Shown: positions 21,194-31,385 of the stretch, piece by piece
Position numbering within the stretch: position 1 is the stretch's first letter
Layout of the letters: the number at the start of each line of letters is the position of its first letter
Assembly (NCBI GenBank): GCA_019925105.1
Contig: JAHGAU010000001.1
Span: 1,798,001 to 1,862,000 of the forward strand
Direction of reading: 5' to 3'
DNA: 64,000 nucleotides
Source: Niebla homalea
Taxonomy: Eukaryota; Ascomycota; Lecanoromycetes; Lecanorales; Ramalinaceae
Notes under the pieces: generated by a model
What the model saw: only the letters and a program-made list of their open reading frames with translations
Told to the model about the DNA's origin: nothing
The model's database searches: none
Translations under genes and position numbers: made by a program

Positions 21194-21961
21194 ATGCATA
21201 GAGCGACAACCTTCCCCAGAGCAACCAGATCAGTGTACCGACCAACCCTCGACTTCCTCCTCCCCACCTTCGCCCACCATCCTACACGAATCCCGCGTCG
21301 GCACAATGCCACCGCATCCGCCTCCCCACCTCCTCCACCTCCCTCAAACTACGGCCATAACGACCACAATGGCGCCAAGCGACGCAAACCCCTCTCCCCG
21401 TCCCAGCGATCCTTTCTCGACGCCGCCCTGCGCGTCAACCAAGCGGGCGAGCTCGCCGCCACGCTGATCTACACCCACCAGACCCCCGCGCTCCTCCGCA
21501 CGCACCCGCACCTCCGGCACTTGATGCAGCACATGCACGCCCAGGAAGCGGGCCACTTCGCCACCTTCAACCACATGCTCGCGCACCACCGCATCCGCCC
21601 TACGGCCATGTACCCAATCTGGACCGTCGCGGCCAGCATGCTGGGGTGGGCGACGGGGCTGATGGGGCGGGAAGCGGCGATGGCGTGTACGGAGGCCGTG
21701 GAGACGGAGATTGGTGGGCATTATAACGGGCAGGTGAGGGTGCTGGTGCAGTGGATGCGGGAGATGGAGGAGCGCGGGGAGGAAGTGGGGGATGAAGTGA
21801 GGGAGTTGGTGGGCACGCTGAAGAGGATCCGGGATGAGGAGTTGGAGCATCTGGATGAGGCGGTCGGGGAGGGGGCGAAGGAGGCGAAGCCGTATCAGTT
21901 CCTGAATCGGGTGATTAGGAGTGGGTGTAAGGGGGCGATTTGGATTAGTGAGAGGGTGTGA
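21194..21961 (+). CDS. COQ7: 5-demethoxyubiquinone hydroxylase COQ7/CAT5
   Basis: Diiron monooxygenase of ubiquinone synthesis on the matrix side of the inner mitochondrial membrane. Intronless, 255 aa. The first ~60 residues are Arg/Ser/Thr/Pro-rich and fit a mitochondrial presequence. The diiron ligand sites are visible: LRVNQAGELAA; the ExxH in HAQEAGHFATF; ACTEAVETEIGGHY; and a second ExxH in RDEELEHLDEAV. It ends NRVIRSGCKGAIWISERV, as in the family. The gene is unusually GC-rich, with C-rich codons in the first half and G-rich codons in the second (see Part 2). A long open frame on the opposite strand is a by-product of this composition. It is divergent from SRP14. Confidence 0.95.
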   Translation: MHRATTFPRATRSVYRPTLDFLLPTFAHHPTRIPRRHNATASASPPPPPPSNYGHNDHNGAKRRKPLSPSQRSFLDAALRVNQAGELAATLIYTHQTPALLRTHPHLRHLMQHMHAQEAGHFATFNHMLAHHRIRPTAMYPIWTVAASMLGWATGLMGREAAMACTEAVETEIGGHYNGQVRVLVQWMREMEERGEEVGDEVRELVGTLKRIRDEELEHLDEAVGEGAKEAKPYQFLNRVIRSGCKGAIWISERV

Positions 21962-22328
21962 GGAGGATGCATCATCCATCTTTGCGGCGCTTGAGTCGCA
22001 TAAGAATAGTGCGGAGATGATGTTGCTTGCTACTTGGTCTTTGATATGGCTGTTACACCATACGTCATCAATACGACCCAACAAGCGCGTTTATCGTGGG
22101 CAAGCCGCAAAGCCCGCAGCGGAAAGACCAACTCTAAATACCTTAAATGAACCTCATAGATGGAGCATAAATCTCCCAATGAGGAATAGTTGGGCACGTG
22201 CAAGAAGTGGTGATGAAGGTTACCCTTTTAGGGCATGACGAGAACATCACGCCAGGTCCAGGAGGGAGGAGGCGCGGCTCGAGGCATTGGATTAATCTGA
22301 CATCATGTCCCAGTCAAAGGGATCAGAT
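21962..22328. other. Convergent intergenic region COQ7 / DUF218 gene
   Basis: This 367-bp stretch lies between two 3' ends. I see no gene, repeat or RNA. Confidence 0.5.
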
Positions 22329-23280
22329 CTACTGCATTGAAGTCCAGGGCAGAGCGTCTGGGAACAAGGTCTGCCCGTCCGTGCCACCAGCGTATTTCAG
22401 GAGATTGGAAACACTCTCTTCAAAGCTGTCACCATCATGCAAAGGGGCTTCGACCTCGAATTGCAACGGATGCCAGCCTCTTTTGAGCCGTTTGGACGCT
22501 AGCTCGTCGCGAGTGCCGTACAAGTCCTCTCGCCACGCAGCTACGGCTTTTGCTTCGTTCTCGCTGAGCTCAGCTTCAGCCGTGATGTCTTCTGGCGGAT
22601 TGATCCCGATGTAGGAGATTCTCTCGAGAGGCCAGGCGATGCTTTTGCAATGGATGTTGAGGAATCGATCTCGCTTGAAAGCGTGAGACACAATTGTGAT
22701 GTGGTGTGGATATCTGAGCGTTTGCTTCCTGAATAGAAGTATCGAGAACAGAAGGTTCTGGTAGGAATCGGTGGCGAAGTCTTCCGTGTGGATGCGCCTC
22801 TCCAAAGACATGTATACAGATCCCAAGCGTTTGGCTGCTAAGGCCTAATGCACGAAGTTTCAGTCTTGGTTAGTAACATTTTTACATGAGCCGTAGTACC
22901 TTGTATGATTCCCCTTCACGTAGCCATGTTCTGGGTCTCTTCGTAGGTCCCCTGGATAAAAGAATCAATCACGACGTGGACTTCCTGTGCATCGGTCTTC
23001 TCTCACCCAGAAAAGACAAGCATTGCCCGGGCATCCGTTCTCAGGACATCCAAGCCTCGATCGATATGTTGGATAAAGGTAGGCGTTTCGCCCATTTGGA
23101 AAGGCTCGATGATCCTAGATTGGTAGGTATTTGAAGTGTGTCCATGTGAGAAGAGGAACAGTATGCTCCACGACTATCTGGTAGTGTCTGTTCTTACCAC
23201 GTCGCCTCGTCCATCTCGTCCTCGTTATTCATTGCACCATTCCAGATTGCGTGACAGCACACAACGATCAGATTATCCAT
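22329..23280 (-). CDS. DUF218 (YdcF-like) domain protein
   Basis: Four exons (23280-23198, 23114-23007, 22951-22900, 22844-22329) separated by 83, 55 and 55 nt give about 252 aa. It starts MDNLIVVCCHAIWNG. Joined exons give WIIEPFQMGETPTFIQHI, then LVFSGGPTKRPRTW, then LREGESYKALAAKRL, and RIHTEDFATDSYQNLLFSI. This order matches the eukaryotic DUF218 family: the GHAIW-type start, FSGG(P/Q)TK, an acidic TEE/D-FA-DSxxNLLFS motif, then a TIVSHAFKRDRF block. The fold is related to bacterial YdcF. The biochemical role is not established, and I do not propose one. No signal peptide or membrane segment is evident. Every junction is a GT-AG intron in phase. Confidence 0.88.
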
Positions 23281-24054
23281 TATTGTTCTTTCATAGCATG
23301 GTATATTATTGCTGGAAGGAAAGAAGCAGCCGGTTTCGCAGACAATGTCAGAGTACGATTGAAGTGATATCTAAGTGACCTTACCTGCACCCTGAATTTG
23401 ATTCTTGACCAAGTAAAAATTGCCATGCAATCATCGGTTATTTCGGCGCAAAGCAATACATAGAGATTGTTAATGTGATTGAAATATGCAAGTATTGTCA
23501 AGCACCATTGGTGATCAGAATATGCAAGACTGATGGAAGGATTTGGTCACGAATCGAGATCTCAAAGACCCTGAATCATACAACAAATCATTTGGGACGA
23601 CTGGACCTGCCTTCCAATTCTTATGTAGTAATGAGTCTCATTGTTGGTGATACTCGTTTTCTTCAAAATTTTATTTTTGACAGCATTTATAACAATCGTT
23701 TCTACTTGTTGGCGTATTCAGAAACAGGGACTACACTGTTGGGTAGCACATGCGACTGGAAAAGGGGCTTCCACATCTTAACATGTTTCACCGAATCTAT
23801 GGATTGAGCCTGACACATGGATAATCATAGTTGATTGGGATGTGCGTGACACCCGCATAGGCATACTCTGGAGCTTCTGTAATGTTGAGAAGCAATTGAT
23901 GGTATCAATGTAAGTTCAAAGCTGTAAGAGCGAGAGGTGAAGACACCCTCCATGCTAGCTAAGGAACTGACAAATTGCCGCCCGCTATGCTGAATCATTC
24001 CGACAGAAACGGAGCCGGAAGCTCACGGCAAGCTCATAGCCAGCTCATCTCATC
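23281..24054. other. AT-rich intergenic stretch
   Basis: It lies between the DUF218 start and the Ppn1-like gene's end, both read leftwards. One plus-strand frame of 110 codons (23475-23807) shows no domain or codon preference like the neighbours. I see no gene. It should include the DUF218 promoter at its left end and the Ppn1-like 3' region at its right. Confidence 0.5.
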
Positions 24055-27000
24055 TCAAGTATCATGCAAGAAAGTGCATTCATCCCCCTTTCGACATTTC
24101 CCCTCTTGCCAGAATTTGCAGGGCAGATGAGGCACACCCATGAACGGCTTTCCCCCTCGAGCCTTCTTTCGCCCATAGTCGCCTTCCTCATTCTCCAACT
24201 GTCGCTTGCGATCCTCATTCATAGGAGGATAAAGGTTTGGGTTTGAATTGTAGTTGAAGCCTTGCATGGGCGGAGCCTGTGGAGCTCCACCTTGCCCATT
24301 GTTGATTTGTGAAAGAATTGCCTGCAGGTTCGGTACAGGATTAGCGGCTGCTGCACTGTACGCTGGCGCAGGCTGATATGATTGTTGTTGTGGCTGCTGC
24401 ATGCCGGCTAAGACTGCTTGGAGATTGAATGCCGCCGGTGCCGCATTTTGCACAGGCATAGGTGTAGGTGGGCCCGGTGCGCTGTTGCCAAATTTCGCAA
24501 AGATTGCAGACAAGGGATTCGATGCATCGGTAGCTGCCGCTTGCTGGGGCTGCATCTGCTGTGGCTGTTGTTGCTTGGTGCTGTTAATGATCTGGAGAAG
24601 AGCATTAATATCAGGTGCTGGTGGTGTAGGCGCTACAGCCGGAGCGACTCTTCGAGCATCATACTCGGCTTCACGGGCCTTGTATCTTATTAGCAATAAG
24701 GCTCCGCGACTGTCATTGTGCACACTTACCTCGGTTATAGGTCCGGGAGTTCCGAAAGTCTGTTCAGGAGAGAAGTCGTCTCCAGAAGAGTCCGTGGGCT
24801 CGCGAGGCGATGGTGGAATATCAGATCTTGACGAATAAATGGCCATAAGAGAAGTTTTCTCCCGGTCCTGTTGAAGCTCGCGCTCTGGACTATTGACTTC
24901 GAGTCGGCCGCCTCGCGTCAGATAGTTGCTATTGACTTGAGATTCATCCATATTACCGAAATCCGTAGCTATCATACGTGAGTTCTTGGCCATACGAACC
25001 AATTCTTGGGGATCTCATACCTAATGGAGGAACCCACAGGCTGGGGATCTCTTCTGGGGGCTCGTAATCATCTTCTTCATCAAGCTCTAGATCTTTGTGC
25101 ATCTTCAGCATTTGTCCCTCTCCCTTGCTGTCACCGACATCTCGAACTTGGCTTTTCTCGTGGCCAAGCTCTTCTTCTGGGTCATGAACGAACGTCCGCA
25201 CTGATACAAGCTCGTCATCACTTTTGAAAGACACTCGAAGCTTCCGTCTCTGCTCTTTACGGAGACGTCTACGCTTTTCCTCTGCAGTCTCTGGCTTACG
25301 CTTTTCCTCAACCTTGGCAGGGGTTTCCTCCTTCTGTTTTGCCAAGCTAGCCATCGTAGCAGCAAAAGAGAAAGCTGCCGTCGGCGCACTGGAGGCACCG
25401 GCGGCCAATGTTGCGGTCTTCTTTTCTGGGGCAGCACTACCAGGGCTCAGCACAACATACTGTGTCCAGGGATTGGGTGAAAACTTACCTCGATTTACTG
25501 TCTTCAGACTTGGTGGAGGTGCCCGGCTTCTTGGATGCTGATTTGAGACTGGAGAAAAAGCCAGACGGCTTCGCAGCCACATTAACTACCTTTGTCTTGG
25601 ATTCGCTAGCATCTGAAGCAGTTTTGGAGTTTGCCTTCGCCTCAGACCAAGCGCTCTTTGACTTTCCTGTTGTTGGCGACCCTGCAGAAGCCTTTGTACT
25701 GCTTGACTCAGCCGCGACTTTCTTGTTTGTGTCGATCGATCCGATTTTAGCATCATCCAGACTTGGTTTTCTTTTCACCCCGTTGGCGTGAGAGCCGACC
25801 GAAAGCCTTCTGTTTGCACGTTTTCCATTATCGACGATCCTTTTGGTGAGAGCTTTGCCTTGTTCATCCCCTCGTTTCTCTAACCTCTGCAGAAGCTTGT
25901 CCATCTTCGTTTTTTCTAAAACGGACGAGTCGATATTTTCGTACTGGGCAATGAACTGTTTCGCTCGTTAGGAAAGGATTGAGATGGAAGGTGGTGGCTT
26001 ACTTGGAGTATGGTTGCAATGAAGCTTCCTGTATATTCTCCTTGTTTGATGCGATCGGTAAGAAAGGGGGAGAGCGCTACTAGCAAGGCTGGATTTTCCC
26101 CCAGTCTAGAGTAGCAAAGTATTAGCTATGTTCCATAATTTGGTCCCCAGAAGCATATGTGCTTTACAAAAGACCAGGCCTCCTGGAATGGAAGTTGTCT
26201 CATTTCAAAATCCCAGGAACAAATGACATGCTTGCATTCCGTGTGCTTGGTTGTATTGCTCCACTCATCGAAGCACAGACTAATTGATCAATCTGGTCAT
26301 ATCGCTCATGGCATCGAACGGTGTCATGTACGAGGGAAGGTATTGCGAATCGTTCATGTTAACATTTTCGCAATCTTTTTATTAAGAAGAGTTCCTGTGT
26401 GGGACAACATGCGCGCAATGTGTGCCGAATGATGGCGAAGGGTGGAGAGACGGGGTTGACTTACTTTTCTACAATGCTTGGATGTCCATGCTTCATGGTC
26501 AGATTTATGCAGGACTCCAACAATCGTCGCTGTTCGGTCACGCGGCGTTCAAAAGTCCTCTCGTTGGATTGATCTTTCTTCTCTATGGCTTGCTGCAAGC
26601 TGGTCTGTTTGGATTTGAAGCGGTCCTTAATGCCCTTGAATATATCCCATGTGTCCGTCAACGCTGACCTTATCGCCGGACCTGGAAGGACAGAGGAGCG
26701 TTTTGCCCACACAGCCTTAATCAAATCATACTCCACAGCTTTGTTAGGATCTACAGGGCGTGATGATGGCAAAGGTGAAGGCTCATCAGGGATCTTCTCA
26801 GGCTCTGACTCGCTATATACAGAGGAATCATCGGAATCTGAGTCTGAAGAATCGCTGGAAGAAGAACTTCGAGAATATGCCGAGGAAGAAGAAGGCTTGG
26901 TGCCAGCTTGTTTTGCCGCGGCAACCTTCAATTTCTTCACCAATGGCTCTCGATCTGGATGCCAGGGGCCATCGCCTTTTTCTGTGCCTATTGTCAGCTT

Positions 27001-27995
27001 TAAAGTACAAGCTTGCTGCATTTTCAATTCTTACCCTTCTCTAAGAGTTGCACAGCCTCATTTCTAGACTTCTTCCTCTTGTAACGAGGCACGGTAGCTA
27101 CAAAGCTGTAAGCATGGATTTCTTGTGACTCGTTTACGGCTTTGCTTGGGGGATCGGCTACCTTTGCCACTATTTACAGTTACGCTACTATTGCCAACAA
27201 AAATGAACCCGTCGAATCTTTTGGACTGGGTAACGCTTGCAAACTGGTTGGTGGGTTTAATACGCCATCCAGGACGGTCAATCGACTTCACAGTCCTTGT
27301 CGCTAGATGCCGCCATGCTTGAATTGTCAAAGCTGCGGGCGAGTCACCACCACGAACTTGGACTTGAGGAAATGTGCTCGTCGTTAGACTGGATTTCTTC
27401 GGCGCGGACTTCTTAGAAGTGTCAGTGATTTCAATTCGTAGTGAATTAGGGGACCTGAGCTCACGTCGCTGTTTGGGTCAAACGGCTGGGGATAATTCGA
27501 ATGACTTTCGATTGCTGCTGGAGAGATGGTCTGACTAGCTGCCTGGATCTCCTGAGGGCCTGAAAATGGAAATCCATGGCTATTGTTCACAGAACCCGAA
27601 TTGAAGGTGGATATGCCTTGAAAAGGGGTTTGCTGCAGGGAAGTCGTACTGCTAAAATCGGCAGATTTTGCGTTGAATCCAGGATATTGAAAGCCATTGT
27701 CACTGGAAGGATATGCAGAGCCAACACCGAACTGAGGGACATTTGAATAGCTAGCTTCAGGCTGCTGATACGGTGGTTGCGACCAAGCGTGGCCGCCGTG
27801 TTCGAACCCATTATTGATATGGGGATTTGAAGGGGCGTAATTAGGATTTTGCCAAGAATTGTCGAAGGATTCCTCATCATCCGCATTTATGAACGCATTG
27901 AAAGGATCGCTCTGATTGCCCTGAAATGAGAATCCAGCGTTTTGCTCGTTGCCAGCATGATTATTATTATACTGATCTCCACCTCGCGCATCCAT
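24055..27995 (-). CDS. PPN1: PNUTS/Ppn1-like PP1 regulatory subunit of the 3'-end machinery
   Basis: Nine exons (27995-27465, 27411-27162, 27097-27035, 26987-26465, 26105-26003, 25955-25489, 25436-25034, 24984-24730, 24678-24055) give about 1072 aa. Region 1, about 1-180, is Asn/Gln/Pro-rich. A TFIIS N-terminal (LW)-type helical bundle follows near 415-530 (IVEKLGENPALLVALSPF and FIATILQFIAQYENIDSS). A PP1-docking RVSF motif lies near 713, in RKLRVSFKSDDELVSVRTF. A Gln/Ala/Pro-rich region precedes a C-terminal CCCH finger (CKFWQEGKCRKGDECTFLH). Vertebrate PNUTS and fission-yeast Ppn1 share this layout and tether PP1 to the cleavage and polyadenylation complex for transcription termination. 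The donor at 25033 (GTTCCT) is weak, so that junction is less sure, and the second-exon acceptor could be 27409 instead of 27412. Confidence 0.82.
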
Positions 27996-28854
27996 TGCAA
28001 ATCAATTTGCAACTATTTATCTTGTAGGGCGCCTCTTGGCGGCGCTAGTGTGCGATTCTGGAGCTAGCACCAAAGAGGCAACACGGCAACGAGCCTGCTG
28101 CTTGGCTTTGTCCGACACACGGTATGACCTCTGGATGATAGAACTTGACTGGCTTGTGGATCAACGCCACGGATACTGTAGTCTGTAGTGCACGAATCTG
28201 ATATGAGGTGTTCAGGATGTCATCGCACACTTGCCGTACTTAATGTCACTGAATACGTCCTAGAATTGCTCGGAGAGGCTGCACAGAATTAGGTAGAAAG
28301 GCGATTTGATATTATCAAGCTGCGTACAATGTCTTGACAGCTCCGCTGCTTAGACCCTTATACTCAGTGATGTCCAGATATTGGGCCCTCAGCACGCGTA
28401 GAAGTCTCAGGACACGACCTGCTTGACAAACCCGCAGCCTCAGCACAGCCAACCCACTTCGACTTTGCCCACTGCCAGCCCGGCCCTCAACTACCCCAGG
28501 AATTACAAAAAGCTTTATTCCATGTTTATTTGTTCAAAGGGCAGGTCTCATGGTATCTGAAAGTACTTGCGAAAAGAAGGGGACGGTGTTGGTCATCTGT
28601 TGTTGAGCGAATGCGGAGACGAGTCGTTCGCGACGTTGAACTTGGCTTTTCAATACGTCCGCCACTAGTCCTAGGCGCAGGAAATACATTTCACCATGTC
28701 ATTTTGTGCAAGGCACAGCTGTGCACCAAGCTGTACAAATGCAATGCGCTGCCGACTTCAAAGCAGCGCAACATCGATGACCCATCCTCCTCATAAATAC
28801 CTTCCTTGAGCTTTGCCCCTCGTCTTCGCCTGTGGGGACTTCTCCCTGCTCACC
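27996..28854. promoter_or_regulatory. Divergent PPN1 / SLY1 intergenic region
   Basis: This is an 859-bp stretch between divergent genes. It contains short frames on both strands with no recognisable domain. No TATA box, repeat or RNA gene stands out, so it is taken to be both promoters plus leaders. Confidence 0.5.
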
Positions 28855-31138
28855 ATGGTAGTTCACCAGCAGACGCTTCGAGACAGGCAAGTAGGTAGGC
28901 CTCCAATAAGGTATCTGCAGTGGCACTGTATACTGATTGGACCTAGCTTCTCTTGAAAAGATCCTCAACCTCAATCATTCCTCTCCAGAAGAATCGTCGA
29001 ATCACCATGATGCAGTCTCTTCCAACGGGCTCATCCCTCAAACCACTCCCATCTTGAACTCGGATGGAGATCCAATATGGAAGGTGCTTGTCTTTGACGA
29101 CTTGGGCAGGGATGTCATAAGCAGCGTTCTCCGAGTCAATGATCTGAGGGGATGGGGCGTCACCATACACCTGTCAGTCGCTCTTAGATCTCGTTGCTAC
29201 TCAATTAATCGACACAAAGGGTGCTGACAGTTGCAGCAATATCAACTCTCAGCGCCATCCAATACCTGACGTACCAGTCTTGTATCTCCTTGAGCCTACA
29301 TCCCATAATCTGCACCTCATCAACGCCGACCTTACCAAGAATTTATACTCCGATGCATACATCAATTTCCTTTCGTCGATACCTAGAACAGTAATGGAAG
29401 ATTTCGCAGCAGAGATCGCGCAGAGCGGAACAGCTGAAGGCATTGCACAAATGTACGACCAGTACCTTAACTTCACCGTTGGAGAGCCGGATCTCTTCAG
29501 CTTAGGGATGGGGAAGGACACATACTGGGCTTTGAATAGCGCACAGACCAAGGACGAGGAGATCAACGCCATAGTCGACAGGACTGTCAGTGGTTTGTTC
29601 AGCGTCGTGGTCACCATGGGTACGTCCCATCTGTGATAAGGATATCATGTGTCGGAAATTTACGCTGATGTGCGATAGGCACAATACCTATCATTCGATC
29701 CCCTAAAGGAGGCCCAGCTGAAATGGTAGCCGTAAAGTTAGATCGCAAACTCCGTGATCACATTCTGAACTCAAAAGATAACCTCTTCTCGGCTCCTGCT
29801 TCGAGATCCTCCGCAGGATCAACACCATCCTCGAGGCCGGTACTCGTTATCGTCGACCGTAATGTCGATCTTATACCAATGCTCTCGCACTCCTGGACCT
29901 ACCAGTCATTGGTTCACGATGTGCTGAAGATGAGACTGAATAGAATCACAATGGAGACTTTGGTGAACGGCGATGACCCAAGCAAAGGCAAGACAAAACG
30001 CTCTTACGATCTCAATTCCAACGACTTCTTCTGGTCGCGCAACGCTGGCGTTCCCTTTCCCCAAGTCGCCGAAGACATTGACACGGAGCTCACGAAATAC
30101 AAAGACGATGCCAGCGAGATCACCAAGAAGACGGGTGTAAACTCCATCGAAGACCTCAACGACTCCGGCTCCTCTGCTCAGCATCTCAAAGCCGCGATAA
30201 CCCTGCTCCCCGAATTGCGGGAGCGGAAAGCCGTCCTGGACATGCACATGAACATCGCCACCACCCTCCTCCAAGGGATCAAAGACCGCCAGCTGGACAA
30301 CTTCTTCCAGACCGAGGAGAACATCACCAAGCAGACCAAAACCCAGATCCTCGACCTCCTCAGCGACCCGGAAAAGGGCAAGGAACCCCTTGACAAACTC
30401 CGCCTCTTCATCATCTGGTTCCTGAGCACCGAGCAGGAAGTCTCCCGGGCGGAGATGGACCGTTTCGAGGAAGCGCTTACACGCGCGGGCGCGGACATTA
30501 CGGCTTTGGGTTATGTCAAGCGTGTTCGTGACGAGACTCGTATGACAATGATGACATCTGCGCCCTCACAGCCCTCGGCGCAGCCTTCGACCGACATGAA
30601 TCTCTTCAAGGGGTTCTCGTCCATCTCGAACAAGCTCACCGATCGTCTAGGGGGTGGACTGGGCGTCAATTTGGACAGTCTCGTCTCGGGCGTGAAGAAC
30701 TTCCTGCCGGCTAACAAGGACATCACCATCACCAAGATTGTGGAATCGCTCATGGACCCTACTTCTGCGTCCAGTTCAGCCATTGCCAAGACGGAGGATT
30801 ATCTGTATTTCGACCCTCGATCCAAGGATGCGCGAGGGACAATGCCCGGTGCGCAAGCCTCCCGGCAGCAGTCAGCTCATGGTACATTTGGAGGACCAAT
30901 TGCGGGCACAAGTGCAACGTTTGGGCAGCGTCGGCAAGGTTTCAGCGAAGCGATCGTGTTCACTGTTGGTGGTGGAAGCATGGATGAGTATGGCAATCTG
31001 CAGGATTGGGCCAAGAGGACGAGTGCCGCGCAGGGTCAGGGTGGAGTGAGGAGGAGAGTGGTCTATGGAAGCACAGAGGTGGTGAATGCAGAAGAATTTG
31101 TCAGTGTCGCGGCGAGGTTAGGCAAGGAAAGTGGATGA
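28855..31138 (+). CDS. SLY1: SM protein SLY1 (ER-Golgi vesicle fusion)
   Basis: Sec1/Munc18 protein that binds the Golgi/ER syntaxins Sed5 and Ufe1 and promotes SNARE assembly. Exons 28855-28894, 28947-29172, 29237-29619 and 29679-31138 give about 702 aa. The 40-nt first exon supplies QTLRDRQVA, which joins [10 protein letters not shown], the conserved Sly1 N-terminus. Further signatures are [34 protein letters not shown] and [20 protein letters not shown], the domain 2/3 segment typical of SM proteins. Intron 2 has a GTCAGT donor. The C-terminal quarter has a Gly/Thr-rich loop, then [17 protein letters not shown]. The last exon grows increasingly G-rich on the sense strand. A TATA box was not identified. 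Confidence 0.95.
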
Positions 31139-31385
31139 GCATTCAGTAGCTCTCTCTGTAATTGATGTCCAATTTGAGGAGGCAAAAAAATTGTGTCCAC
31201 CGAAAGAAGGAGACCCAGCATTGAATACCAAACTCGGCCACAACAAAAGGCCTCCCCAGGGATATCCTTGCCCCATTGCATTCCATGTATCCTGTGTCCT
31301 GTCCTGTATCCCACCAAAATACGCATGCGCTCTGAATGTCCGCATGACCTCAAAACTCCTCGCTGTCTAGAATTTGGATGTCGGA

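Noticed and set aside
21344..22084. 246-codon minus-strand frame opposite COQ7
   Set aside because: It is the complement of a strongly conserved diiron hydroxylase, with Arg/His/Pro-rich composition expected from GC-rich antisense sequence.
23475..23807. 110-codon plus-strand frame in the AT-rich gap
   Set aside because: No recognisable motif, composition unlike neighbouring genes, and no splice or promoter evidence.
26157..26432. 91-codon plus-strand frame within the long PPN1 intron
   Set aside because: It lies antisense inside an intron and has no domain, promoter signal or codon bias of its own.
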